Positions 35,321 through 48,566 of a stretch of 64,000 bases of DNA are shown piece by piece. A program made the translations under genes and the position numbers. The notes under the pieces were generated by a model, which saw nothing but the letters and a program-made list of their open reading frames with translations, searched no databases and was not told where the DNA came from. This DNA comes from Aphelocoma coerulescens. Taxonomy: Eukaryota > Chordata > Aves > Passeriformes > Corvidae. Numbering within the stretch: the stretch's first letter is position 1; each line of letters begins with the position of its first letter. The DNA is taken from contig NW_027184065.1 in assembly GCF_041296385.1 (NCBI RefSeq), positions 1,296,001-1,360,000 of the forward strand, read 5' to 3'.

Positions 35321-37530
35321 TTGTGATGCTCCAGATCCACATGGAAGCCAGGGTGCACTGAGACACAGCGGGGCCTTGTTGGAACCAAAGACACCTCTGC
35401 AAAAAGCAGGCTAGCTCATAGAAGCAAGGAGTCCATTGTTACAACATCAAACCTATGGAAGCAAGGGACCATTGTGACACTGCGGGGCCTCATGGAACCA
35501 ATTGTCCATGATGACAGTGCGGATCAAAAGAGACCATGGTGACACTGCGGAACCCGATGGAACCAAGGAGCCATTGTGACACAGTGGGGCCTCATGGAAT
35601 CAAGGAGACCATTGTGACCCAGGTGTTGCATGTGAAGGCAAGGAGCCATTGTGACACTTTGGGCTTCTTCCCTTGAGCTCTGCAGCTGGCTGTCCCAGCC
35701 CAGCGCACCATGTGCCACCTGCTCTCCTCAGGGCTCTGCCTGCACACAGCCCCAGGAGAAGTTTTCCTGTTTGGAAGGAAAGAATGGAAAAGCCGGAGCA
35801 GGTTTCCTAAACAACAAACCCCACTCAGGAGCCACATGCTCAGTACAGGCTGCCGGGAACGATGTCCCTTTTCTACAAGGGTCAGGGTGAGCAGAATTCT
35901 CTGGGAGCAGAATTCTCGGAGTCTTTCCACTGAATTCTCTGTCCCTGTGTCTTGGGGTGACTTTATCATGTGTATCCCCTATTGCTGCTCTATGCCCAGA
36001 AGTGAACTTTGTGCATTTCTGTGCCTTTCAACTGAGCCTGAGAGGGGGGAGAGGAAAAAAAACCGGACAAACTTCTCAGAGCGTTTGTTCAAGGACACAC
36101 ATACACACTCCTCTGCATCCTGCTTGCAGCAAGAGCAGAGGAAGCAACTTTGTTTCTTTTTAGCCAGTTTTCAGCTCCTTTTCTCTGGGGGGAGATGGAG
36201 AGTTGAACTTTGTTTTCCTGGGACTTTGGGGTTTTTTTTCCCTTCTTCTCTTCTTGACTCTTTCAACATCAGACCACATTGGGAGAATTTTCTCCCGAGG
36301 TGGGGGCCCTGAATGTGGGCCCATGAGCCAGCTGCAAGGAGGAGGAGAGAGACTACACCTCCGGAAGTGTTGGGGTTCCTCCCCCCTGCCATGAGGTCAT
36401 GGGAGAGGGGACCCTGGGGTAGAGGCATGGCCTGGGCACGGGGTCTCCCTGCTCCCTGCTGACATGTGCCCTAATCCTGTTCAGCACTGCTTATTTTGTG
36501 TTGCCCTGTGCCAGGAGGGCCCTGGTTGTGCCGTGATTGCTCAGTTCTTTGGCAGTGCCCCGCCCATGTGGCTGGAGAAGAAAGAGCTCTGAAACTTCTC
36601 TCATGAATGGCTCCCTATTTCTTTGCACGGGCCTCGCTGTCTATGGATGTTTCAGGAGACCCCACCGAAACACGGAAGGACTCTCAAATTATCCCAGCTT
36701 TCTCTGCACAGCGAGAGCTTTTAACATTTAGCATTGTTATCCTTTTCCTGGGTGTTTGTTAAAAAATGGTTTTTATCTCTTTCACTTTCTTCCCAGGAAA
36801 ATTCTTTTTTCCCGAAGCTGGTGGGGGAGGGCTGGGTGTAACCTGCCTTCTATCAGAGGATATTTTCCTCCACATTTGTCCAAACCGGCACAGCCTGTCC
36901 TTTCCTGGGTCTCTGTTGCAGATGGAAGCTGCTGGTGCCATTGTCAGCTTGAAGCCCTCTTTTGATGCAAGCAGATGTTGCCAGGTGTGTTCAGCAGCTG
37001 TTGCTCAATGCTTATGCCAAGCTATTGTGTTCCTCATGGAACCAAGGAGCCATTGTGACACTGCAGGGGCTGATGGCATCAAGGAGGCAATTGTGACAGT
37101 ACAGAACCTCCTAGAAACAAGGCTCCATTGTGACACCGTGGGGAATCATGGAATCACGGAGCCCATTGTGACACGGCCAGGCCGCATGGAACCAATGGTC
37201 CATGGTAACACGGCGGATTCAAGAAGAGCACGGTGACACCACGCAACATCATGGAACCATAGGTCCATTGTGACACAGCGGGGCCTCATGGAAACAAGGG
37301 GACCATTGTGGCAAAGCAGGGCCTAATGGAAGCATGGAGAGCATTGTGACATTGTGGGGAATCATGGAAGCATGGAGAGCATTGTGACACTAAGGAAACT
37401 CCTGGAACCAAGATGACCACTGGCACATAATGGAACCTCATGGAAGCAAGCCTCCATGATGACTTTGGAGGGCCTCGGGGACCACAGGACCCATTGTGAC
37501 ACAGCAGGACCTGGTGGAACCAAGGAGCCT
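35321..37530 (+). repeat. Macrosatellite unit 17 (2210 bp), subtype IV with ATTGTTATCC
   Basis: The core is 35661-37025. ATTGTTATCC (A at 36739; others ATTGTTCTCC) is shared only with unit 22. It has GGGAACGATG and A8. Confidence 0.97.
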
Positions 37531-39741
37531 TTGTGATGCTCCAGATCCACATGGAAGCCAGGGTGCACTGAGACACAGCGGGGCCTTGTTGGAACCAAAG
37601 ACACCTCTGCAAAAAGCAGGCTAGCTCATAGAAGCAAGGAGTCCATTGTTACAACATCAAACCTATGGAAGCAAGGGACCATTGTGACACTGCGGGGCCT
37701 CATGGAACCAATTGTCCATGATGACAGTGCGGATCAAAAGAGACCATGGTGACACTGCGGAACCCGATGGAACCAAGGAGCCATTGTGACACAGTGGGGC
37801 CTCATGGAATCAAGGAGACCATTGTGACCCAGGTGTTGCATGTGAAGGCAAGGAGCCATTGTGACACTTTGGGCTTCTTCCCTTGAGCTCTGCAGCTGGC
37901 TGTCCCAGCCCAGCGCACCATGTGCCACCTGCTCTCCTCAGGGCTCTGCCTGCACACAGCCCCAGGAGAAGTTTTCCTGTTTGCAAGGAAAGAATGGAAA
38001 AGCCGGAGCAGGTTTCCCAAACAACAAACCCCACTCAGGAGCCACATGCTCAGTACAGGCTGCCGGGACTGATGTCCCCTTTCTACAAGGGTCAGTGTGA
38101 GCAGAATTCTCTGGGAGCAGAATTCTCGGAGTCTTTCCACTGAATTCTCTGTCCCTGTGTCTTGGGGTGACTTTATCATGTGTATCCCCTATTGCTGCTC
38201 TATGCCCAGAAGTGAACTTTGTGCATTTCTGTGCCTTTCAACTGAGCCTGAGAGGGGGGAGAGGAAAAAAAAACCGGACAAACTTCTCAGAGCGTTTGTT
38301 CAAGGACACACATACACACTCCTCTGCATCCTGCTTGCAGCAAGAGCAGAGGAAGCAACTTTGTTTCTTTTTAGCCAGTTTTCAGCTCCTTTTCTCTGGG
38401 GGGAGATGGAGAGTTGAACTTTGTTTTCCTGGGACTTTGGGGTTTTTTTTCCCTTCTTCTCTTCTTGACTCTTTCAACATCAGACCACATTGGGAGAATT
38501 TTCTCCCGAGGTGGGGGCCCTGAATGTGGGCCCATGAGCCAGCTGCAAGGAGGAGGAGAGAGACTACACCTCCGGAAGTGTTGGGGTTCCTCCCCCCTGC
38601 CATGAGGTCATGGGAGAGGGGACCCTGGGGTAGAGGCATGGCCTGGGCACGGGGTCTCCCTGCTCCCTGCTGACATGTGCCCTAATCCTGTTCAGCACTG
38701 CTTATTTTGTGTTGCCCTGTGCCAGGAGGGCCCTGGTTGTGCCGTGATTGCTCAGTTCTTTGGCAGTGCCCCGCCCATGTGGCTGGAGAAGAAAGAGCTC
38801 TGAAACTTCTCTCATGAATGGCTCCCTATTTCTTTGCACGGGCCTCGCTGTCTATGGATGTTTCAGGAGACCCCACCGAAACACGGAAGGACTCTCAAAT
38901 TATCCCAGCTTTCTCTGCCCAGCGAGAGCTTTTAACATTTAGCATTGTTCTCCTTTTCCTGGGTGTTTGTTAAAAAATGGTTTTTATCTCTTTCACTTTC
39001 TTCCCAGGAAAATTCTTTTTTCCCGAAGCTGGTGGGGGAGGGCTGGGTGTAACCTGCCTTCTATCAGAGGATATTCTCCTCCACATTTGTCCAAACCGGC
39101 ACAGCCTGTCCTTTCCTGGGTCTCTGTTGCAGATGGAAGCTGCTGGTGCCATTGTCAGCTTGAAGCCCTCTTTTGATGCAAGCAGATGTTGCCAGGTGTG
39201 TTCAGCAGCTGTTGCTCAATGCTTATGCCAAGCTATTGTGTTCCTCATGGAACCAAGGAGCCATTGTGACACTGCAGGGGCTGATGGCATCAAGGAGGCA
39301 ATTGTGACAGTACAGAACCTCCTAGAAACAAGGCTCCATTGTGACACCGTGGGGAATCATGGAATCACGGAGCCCATTGTGACACGGCCAGGCCGCATGG
39401 AACCAATGGTCCATGGTAACACGGCGGATTCAAGAAGAGCACGGTGACACCACGCAACATCATGGAACCATAGGTCCATTGTGACACAGCGGGGCCTCAT
39501 GGAAACAAGGGGACCATTGTGGCAAAGCAGGGCCTAATGGAAGCATGGAGAGCATTGTGACATTGTGGGGAATCATGGAAGCATGGAGAGCATTGTGACA
39601 CTAAGGAAACTCCTGGAACCAAGATGACCACTGGCACATAATGGAACCTCATGGAAGCAAGCCTCCATGATGACTTTGGAGGGCCTCGGGGACCACAGGA
39701 CCCATTGTGACACAGCAGGACCTGGTGGAACCAAGGAGCCT
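37531..39741 (+). repeat. Macrosatellite unit 18 (2211 bp), subtype III
   Basis: The core is 37871-39236. It carries CTCTGCCCAG, but TTGTCCAAACC instead of the TTGTCAAAACC of units 8, 11 and 15, plus a private GATATTCTCCTCC (C at 39076). Confidence 0.97.
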
Positions 39742-41935
39742 TTGTGATGCTCCAGATCCACATGGAAGCCAGGGTGCACTGAGACACAGCGGGGCCTTGT
39801 TGGAACCAAAGACACCTCTGCAAAAAGCAGGCTAGCTCATAGAAGCAAGGAGTCCATTGTTACAACATCAAACCTATGGAAGCAAGGGACCATTGTGACA
39901 CTGCGGGGCCTCATGGAACCAATTGTCCATGATGACAGTGCGGATCAAAGGAGACCATGGTGACACTGCGGAACCCGATGGAACCAAGGAGCCATTGTGA
40001 CACAGTGGGGCCTCATGGAATCAAGGAGACCATTGTGACCCAGGTGTTGCATGTGAAGGCAAGGAGCCATTGTGACACTTTGGGCTTCTTCCCTTGAGCT
40101 CTGCAGCTGGCTGTCCCAGCCCAGCGCACCATGTGCCACCTGCTCTCCTCAGGGCTCTGCCTGCACACAGCCCCAGGAGAAGTTTTCCTGTTTGGAAGGA
40201 AAGAATGGAAAAGCCGGAGCAGGTTTCCTAAACAACAAACCCCACTCAGGAGCCACATGCTCAGTACAGGCTGCCGGGAACGATGTCCCTTTTCTACAAG
40301 GGTCAGGGTGAGCAGAATTCTCTGGGAGCAGAATTCTCGGAGTCTTTCCACTGAATTCTCTGTCCCTGTGTCTTGGGGTGACTTTATCATGTGTATCCCC
40401 TATTGCTGCTCTATGCCCAGAAGTGAACTTTGTGCATTTCTGTGCCTTTCAACTGAGCCTGAGAGGGGGGAGAGGAAAAAAAAACCGGACAAACTTCTCA
40501 GAGCGTTTGTTCAAGGACACACATACACACTCCTCTGCATCCTGCTTGCAGCAAGAGCAGAGGAAGCAACTTTGTTTCTTTTTAGCCAGTTTTCAGCTCC
40601 TTTTCTCTGGGGGGAGATGGAGAGTTGAACTTTGTTTTCCTGGGACTTTGGGGTTTTTTTTCCCTTCTTCTCTTCTTGACTCTTTCAACATCAGACCACA
40701 TTGGGAGAATTTTCTCCCGAGGTGGGGGCCCTGAATGTGGGCCCATGAGCCAGCTGCAAGGAGGAGGAGAGAGACTACACCTCCGGAAGTGTTGGGGTTC
40801 CTCCCCCCTGCCATGAGGTCATGGGAGAGGGGACCCTGGGGTAGAGGCATGGCCTGGGCACGGGGTCTCCCTGCTCCCTGCTGACATGTGCCCTAATCCT
40901 GTTCAGCACTGCTTATTTTGTGTTGCCCTGTGCCAGGAGGGCCCTGCTTGTGCCGTGACTGCTCAGTTCTTTGGCAGTGCCCCGCCCATGTGGCTGGAGA
41001 AGAAAGAGCTCTGAAACTTCTCTCAAGAATGGCTCCCTATTTCTTTGCACGGGCCTCGCTGTCTATGGATGTTTCAGGAGACCCCACCGAAACACGGAAG
41101 GACTCTCAAATTATCCCAGCTTTCTCTGCACAGCGAGAGCTTTTAATATTTAGCATTGTTCTCCTTTTCCTGGGTGTTTGTTAAAAAAATAGTTTTTATC
41201 TCTTTCACTTTCTTCCCAGGAAAATTCTTTTTTCCCGAAGCTGGTGGGGGAGGGCTGGGTGTAACCTGCCTTCTATCAGAGGATATTTTCCTCCACATTT
41301 GTCCAAACCGGCACAGCCTGTCCTTTCCAATGGCTGCTGGTGCCATTGTCAGCTTGAAGCCCTCTTTTGATGCAAGCAGATGTTGCCAGGTGTGTTCAGC
41401 AGCTGTTGCTCAATGCTTATGCCAAGCTATTGTGTTCCTCATGGAACCAAGGAGCCATTGTGACACTGCAGGGGCTGATGGCATCAAGGAGACAATTGTG
41501 ACAGTACAGAACCTCCTAGAAACAAGGCTCCATTGTGACACCGTGGGGAATCATGGAATCACGGAGCCCATTGTGACACGGCCAGGCCGCATGGAACCAA
41601 TGGTCCATGGTAACACGGCGGATTCAAGAAGAGCACGGTGACACCACGCAACATCATGGAACCATAGGTCCATTGTGACACAGCGGGGCCTCATGGAAAC
41701 AAGGGGACCATTGTGGCAAAGCAGGGCCTAATGGAAGCATGGAGAGCATTGTGACATTGTGGGGAATCATGGAAGCATGGAGAGCATTGTGACACTAAGG
41801 AAACTCCTGGAACCAAGATGACCACTGGCACATAATGGAACCTCATGGAAGCAAGCCTCCATGATGACTTTGGAGGGCCTCGGGGACCACAGGACCCATT
41901 GTGACACAGCAGGACCTGGTGGAACCAAGGAGCCT
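39742..41935 (+). repeat. Macrosatellite unit 19 (2194 bp), subtype I, copy of unit 10
   Basis: The core is 40082-41430. All scored sites equal unit 10, including ATCAAAGGAGA and CCCTGCTT. The 18-bp segment is absent (junction 41328/41329). Confidence 0.97.
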
Positions 41936-44145
41936 TTGTGATGCTCCAGATCCACATGGAAGCCAGGGTGCACTGAGACACAGCGGGGCCTTGTTGGAAC
42001 CAAAGACACCTCTGCAAAAAGCAGGCTAGCTCATAGAAGCAAGGAGTCCATTGTTACAACATCAAACCTATGGAAGCAAGGGACCATTGTGACACTGCGG
42101 GGCCTCATGGAACCAATTGTCCATGATGACAGTGCGGATCAAAAGAGACCATGGTGACACTGCGGAACCCGATGGAACCAAGGAGCCATTGTGACACAGT
42201 GGGGCCTCATGGAATCAAGGAGACCATTGTGACCCAGGTGTTGCATGTGAAGGCAAGGAGCCATTGTGACACTTTGGGCTTCTTCCCTTGAGCTCTGCAG
42301 CTGGCTGTCCCAGCCCAGCGCACCATGTGCCACCTGCTCTCCTCAGGGCTCTGCCTGCACACAGCCCCAGGAGAAGTTTTCCTGTTTGGAAGGAAAGAAT
42401 GGAAAAGCCGGAGCAGGTTTCCCAAACAACAAACCCCACTCAGGAGCCACATGCTCAGTACAGGCTGCCGGGACTGATGTCCCCTTTCTACAAGGGTCAG
42501 TGTGAGCAGAATTCTCTGGGAGCAGAATTCTCGGAGTCTTTCCACTGAATTCTCTGTCCCTGTGTCTTGGGGTGACTTTATCATGTGTATCCCCTATTGC
42601 TGCTCTATGCCCAGAAGTGAACTTTGTGCATTTCTGTGCCTTTCAACTGAGCCTGAGAGGGGGGAGAGGAAAAAAAACCGGACAAACTTCTCAGAGCGTT
42701 TGTTCAAGGACACACATACACACTCCTCTGCATCCTGCTTGCAGCAAGAGCAGAGGAAGCAACTTTGTTTCTTTTTAGCCAGTTTTCAGCTCCTTTTCTC
42801 TGGGGGGAGATGGAGAGTTGAACTTTGTTTTCCTGGGACTTTGGGGTTTTTTTTCCCTTCTTCTCTTCTTGACTCTTTCAACATCAGACCACATTGGGAG
42901 AATTTTCTACTGAGGTGGGGGCCCTGAATGTGGGCCCATGAGCCAGCTGCAAGGAGGAGGAGAGAGACTACACCTCCGGAAGTGTTGGGGTTCCTCCCCC
43001 CTGCCATGAGGTCATGGGAGAGGGGACCCTGGGGTAGAGGCATGGCCTGGGCACGGGGTCTCCCTGCTCCCTGCTGACATGTGCCCTAATCCTGTTCAGC
43101 ACTGCTTATTTTGTGTTGCCCTGTGCCAGGAGGGCCCTGGTTGTGCCGTGACTGCTCAGTTCTTTGGCAGTGCCCCGCCCATGTGGCTGGAGAAGAAAGA
43201 GCTCTGAAACTTCTCTCATGAATGGCTCCCTATTTCTTTGCACGGGCCTCGCTGTCTATGGATGTTTCAGGAGACCCCACCGAAACACGGAAGGACTCTC
43301 AAATTATCCCAGCTTTCTCTGCACAGTGAGAGCTTTTAACATTTAGCATTGTTCTCCTTTTCCTGGGTGTTTGTTAAAAAATGGTTTTTATCTCTTTCAC
43401 TTTCTTCCCAGGAAAATTCTTTTTTCCCGAAGCTGGTGGGGGAGGGCTGGGTGTAACCTGCCTTCTATCAGAGGATATTTTCCTCCACATTTGTCAAAAC
43501 CGGCACAGCCTGTCCTTTCCTGGGTCTCTGTTGCAGATGGAAGCTGCTGGTGCCATTGTCAGCTTGAAGCCCTCTTTTGATGCAAGCAGATGTTGCCAGG
43601 TGTGTTCAGCAGCTGTTGCTCAATGCTTATGCCAAGCTATTGTGTTCCTCATGGAACCAAGGAGCCATTGTGACACTGCAGGGGCTGATGGCATCAAGGA
43701 GGCAATTGTGACAGTACAGAACCTCCTAGAAACAAGGCTCCATTGTGACACCGTGGGGAATCATGGAATCACGGAGCCCATTGTGACACGGCCAGGCCGC
43801 ATGGAACCAATGGTCCATGGTAACACGGCGGATTCAAGAAGAGCACGGTGACACCACGCAACATCATGGAACCATAGGTCCATTGTGACACAGCGGGGCC
43901 TCATGGAAACAAGGGGACCATTGTGGCAAAGCAGGGCCTAATGGAAGCATGGAGAGCATTGTGACATTGTGGGGAATCATGGAAGCATGGAGAGCATTGT
44001 GACACTAAGGAAACTCCTGGAACCAAGATGACCACTGGCACATAATGGAACCTCATGGAAGCAAGCCTCCATGATGACTTTGGAGGGCCTCGGGGACCAC
44101 AGGACCCATTGTGACACAGCAGGACCTGGTGGAACCAAGGAGCCT
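41936..44145 (+). repeat. Macrosatellite unit 20 (2210 bp), subtype V, first type V in the window
   Basis: The core is 42276-43640. It combines GGGACTGATG and A8 with CTACTGAGG, but has CTGACATG rather than the CTCACATG of type II. It has a private CACAGTGAG (T at 43327), TTTAACATTT and TTGTCAAAACC. Confidence 0.97.
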
Positions 44146-46356
44146 TTGTGATGCTCCAGATCCACATGGAAGCCAGGGTGCACTGAGACACAGCGGGGCC
44201 TTGTTGGAACCAAAGACACCTCTGCAAAAAGCAGGCTAGCTCATAGAAGCAAGGAGTCCATTGTTACAACATCAAACCTATGGAAGCAAGGGACCATTGT
44301 GACACTGCGGGGCCTCATGGAACCAATTGTCCATGATGACAGTGCGGATCAAAAGAGACCATGGTGACACTGCGGAACCCGATGGAACCAAGGAGCCATT
44401 GTGACACAGTGGGGCCTCATGGAATCAAGGAGACCATTGTGACCCAGGTGTTGCATGTGAAGGCAAGGAGCCATTGTGACACTTTGGGCTTCTTCCCTTG
44501 AGCTCTGCAGCTGGCTGTCCCAGCCCAGCGCACCATGTGCCACCTGCTCTCCTCAGGGCTCTGCCTGCACACAGCCCCAGGAGAAGTTTTCCTGTTTGGA
44601 AGGAAAGAATGGAAAAGCCGGAGCAGGTTTCCCAAACAACAAACCCCACTCAGGAGCCACATGCTCAGTACAGGCTGCCGGGACTGATGTCCCCTTTCTA
44701 CAAGGGTCAGTGTGAGCAGAATTCTCTGGGAGCAGAATTCTCGGAGTCTTTCCACTGAATTCTCTGTCCCTGTGTCTTGGGGTGACTTTATCATGTGTAT
44801 CCCCTATTGCTGCTCTATGCCCAGAAGTGAACTTTGTGCATTTCTGTGCCTTTCAACTGAGCCTGAGAGGGGGGAGAGGAAAAAAAAACCGGACAAACTT
44901 CTCAGAGCGTTTGTTCAAGGACACACATACACACTCCTCTGCATCCTGCTTGCAGCAAGAGCAGAGGAAGCAACTTTGTTTCTTTTTAGCCAGTTTTCAG
45001 CTCCTTTTCTCTGGGGGGAGATGGAGAGTTGAACTTTGTTTTCCTGGGACTTTGGGGTTTTTTTTCCCTTCTTCTCTTCTTGACTCTTTCAACATCAGAC
45101 CACATTGGGAGAATTTTCTCCCGAGGTGGGGGCCCTGAATGTGGGCCCATGAGCCAGCTGCAAGGAGGAGGAGAGAGACTACACCTCCGGAAGTGTTGGG
45201 GTTCCTCCCCCCTGCCATGAGGTCATGGGAGAGGGGACCCTGGGGTAGAGGCATGGCCTGGGCACGGGGTCTCCCTGCTCCCTGCTGACATGTGCCCTAA
45301 TCCTGTTCAGCACTGCTTATTTTGTGTTGCCCTGTGCCAGGAGGGCCCTGGTTGTGCCGTGATTGCTCAGTTCTTTGGCAGTGCCCCGCCCATGTGGCTG
45401 GAGAAGAAAGAGCTCTGAAACTTCTCTCATGAATGGCTCCCTATTTCTTTGCACGGGCCTCGCTGTCTATGGATGTTTCAGGAGACCCCACCGAAACACG
45501 GAAGGACTCTCAAATTATCCCAGCTTTCTCTGCCCAGCGAGAGCTTTTAACATTTAGCATTGTTCTCCTTTTCCTGGGTGTTTGTTAAAAAATGGTTTTT
45601 ATCTCTTTCACTTTCTTCCCAGGAAAATTCTTTTTTCCCGAAGCTGGTGGGGGAGGGCTGGGTGTAACCTGCCTTCTATCAGAGGATATTTTCCTCCACA
45701 TTTGTCAAAACCGGCACAGCCTGTCCTTTCCTGGGTCTCTGTTGCAGATGGAAGCTGCTGGTGCCATTCTCAGCTTGAAGCCCTCTTTTGATGCAAGCAG
45801 ATGTTGCCAGGTGTGTTCAGCAGCTGTTGCTCAATGCTTATGCCAAGCTATTGTGTTCCTCATGGAACCAAGGAGCCATTGTGACACTGCAGGGGCTGAT
45901 GGCATCAAGGAGACAATTGTGACAGTACAGAACCTCCTAGAAACAAGGCTCCATTGTGACACCGTGGGGAATCATGGAATCACGGAGCCCATTGTGACAC
46001 GGCCAGGCCGCATGGAACCAATGGTCCATGGTAACACGGCGGATTCAAGAAGAGCACGGTGACACCACGCAACATCATGGAACCATAGGTCCATTGTGAC
46101 ACAGCGGGGCCTGATGGAAACAAGGGGACCATTGTGGCAAAGCAGGGCCTAATGGAAGCATGGAGAGCATTGTGACATTGTGGGGAATCATGGAAGCATG
46201 GAGAGCATTGTGACACTAAGGAAACTCCTGGAACCAAGATGACCACTGGCACATAATGGAACCTCATGGAAGCAAGCCTCCATGATGACTTTGGAGGGCC
46301 TCGGGGACCACAGGACCCATTGTGACACAGCAGGACCTGGTGGAACCAAGGAGCCT
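44146..46356 (+). repeat. Macrosatellite unit 21 (2211 bp), subtype III, mosaic 3' end
   Basis: The core is 44486-45851. It has TTGGAAGG, GGGACTG, A9 and CTCTGCCCAG. Its 3' end has CCATTCTCAG followed by AAGGAGACAATT and GGGCCTGATGG (G at 46113), a combination unlike other type III units. Confidence 0.97.
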
Positions 46357-48566
46357 TTGTGATGCTCCAGATCCACATGGAAGCCAGGGTGCACTGAGAC
46401 ACAGCGGGGCCTTGTTGGAACCAAAGACACCTCTGCAAAAAGCAGGCTAGCTCATAGAAGCAAGGAGTCCATTGTTACAACATCAAACCTATGGAAGCAA
46501 GGGACCATTGTGACACTGCGGGGCCTCATGGAACCAATTGTCCATGATGACAGTGCGGATCAAAAGAGACCATGGTGACACTGCGGAACCCGATGGAACC
46601 AAGGAGCCATTGTGACACAGTGGGGCCTCATGGAATCAAGGAGACCATTGTGACCCAGGTGTTGCATGTGAAGGCAAGGAGCCATTGTGACACTTTGGGC
46701 TTCTTCCCTTGAGCTCTGCAGCTGGCTGTCCCAGCCCAGCGCACCATGTGCCACCTGCTCTCCTCAGGGCTCTGCCTGCACACAGCCCCAGGAGAAGTTT
46801 TCCTGTTTGGAAGGAAAGAATGGAAAAGCCGGAGCAGGTTTCCTAAACAACAAACCCCACTCAGGAGCCACATGCTCAGTACAGGCTGCCGGGAACGATG
46901 TCCCTTTTCTACAAGGGTCAGGGTGAGCAGAATTCTCTGGGAGCAGAATTCTCGGAGTCTTTCCACTGAATTCTCTGTCCCTGTGTCTTGGGGTGACTTT
47001 ATCATGTGTATCCCCTATTGCTGCTCTATGCCCAGAAGTGAACTTTGTGCATTTCTGTGCCTTTCAACTGAGCCTGAGAGGGGGGAGAGGAAAAAAAACC
47101 GGACAAACTTCTCAGAGCGTTTGTTCAAGGACACACATACACACTCCTCTGCATCCTGCTTGCAGCAAGAGCAGAGGAAGCAACTTTGTTTCTTTTTAGC
47201 CAGTTTTCAGCTCCTTTTCTCTGGGGGGAGATGGAGAGTTGAACTTTGTTTTCCTGGGACTTTGGGGTTTTTTTTCCCTTCTTCTCTTCTTGACTCTTTC
47301 AACATCAGACCACATTGGGAGAATTTTCTCCCGAGGTGGGGGCCCTGAATGTGGGCCCATGAGCCAGCTGCAAGGAGGAGGAGAGAGACTACACCTCCGG
47401 AAGTGTTGGGGTTCCTCCCCCCTGCCATGAGGTCATGGGAGAGGGGACCCTGGGGTAGAGGCATGGCCTGGGCACGGGGTCTCCCTGCTCCCTGCTGACA
47501 TGTGCCCTAATCCTGTTCAGCACTGCTTATTTTGTGTTGCCCTGTGCCAGGAGGGCCCTGGTTGTGCCGTGATTGCTCAGTTCTTTGGCAGTGCCCCGCC
47601 CATGTGGCTGGAGAAGAAAGAGCTCTGAAACTTCTCTCATGAATGGCTCCCTATTTCTTTGCACGGGCCTCGCTGTCTATGGATGTTTCAGGAGACCCCA
47701 CCGAAACACGGAAGGACTCTCAAATTATCCCAGCTTTCTCTGCACAGCGAGAGCTTTTAACATTTAGCATTGTTATCCTTTTCCTGGGTGTTTGTTAAAA
47801 AATGGTTTTTATCTCTTTCACTTTCTTCCCAGGAAAATTCTTTTTTCCCGAAGCTGGTGGGGGAGGGCTGGGTGTAACCTGCCTTCTATCAGAGGATATT
47901 TTCCTCCACATTTGTCCAAACCGGCACAGCCTGTCCTTTCCTGGGTCTCTGTTGCAGATGGAAGCTGCTGGTGCCATTGTCAGCTTGAAGCCCTCTTTTG
48001 ATGCAAGCAGATGTTGCCAGGTGTGTTCAGCAGCTGTTGCTCAATGCTTATGCCAAGCTATTGTGTTCCTCATGGAACCAAGGAGCCATTGTGACACTGC
48101 AGGGGCTGATGGCATCAAGGAGGCAATTGTGACAGTACAGAACCTCCTAGAAACAAGGCTCCATTGTGACACCGTGGGGAATCATGGAATCACGGAGCCC
48201 ATTGTGACACGGCCAGGCCGCATGGAACCAATGGTCCATGGTAACACGGCGGATTCAAGAAGAGCACGGTGACACCACGCAACATCATGGAACCATAGGT
48301 CCATTGTGACACAGCGGGGCCTCATGGAAACAAGGGGACCATTGTGGCAAAGCAGGGCCTAATGGAAGCATGGAGAGCATTGTGACATTGTGGGGAATCA
48401 TGGAAGCATGGAGAGCATTGTGACACTAAGGAAACTCCTGGAACCAAGATGACCACTGGCACATAATGGAACCTCATGGAAGCAAGCCTCCATGATGACT
48501 TTGGAGGGCCTCGGGGACCACAGGACCCATTGTGACACAGCAGGACCTGGTGGAACCAAGGAGCCT
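46357..48566 (+). repeat. Macrosatellite unit 22 (2210 bp), subtype IV, copy of unit 17
   Basis: The core is 46697-48061. It shares the rare ATTGTTATCC (A at 47775) with unit 17 at an offset of exactly 11036 bp, and agrees at all other scored sites. Like unit 17, it follows a unit carrying GGGCCTGATGG. Confidence 0.97.

Noticed and set aside
34944..35402. 152-codon reverse-strand frame in units 16, 21, 26 and 28
   Set aside because: It is created by one base (GGGCCTGATGG) that removes a stop, and lies wholly in the minisatellite. The protein is itself just the translated minisatellite period.
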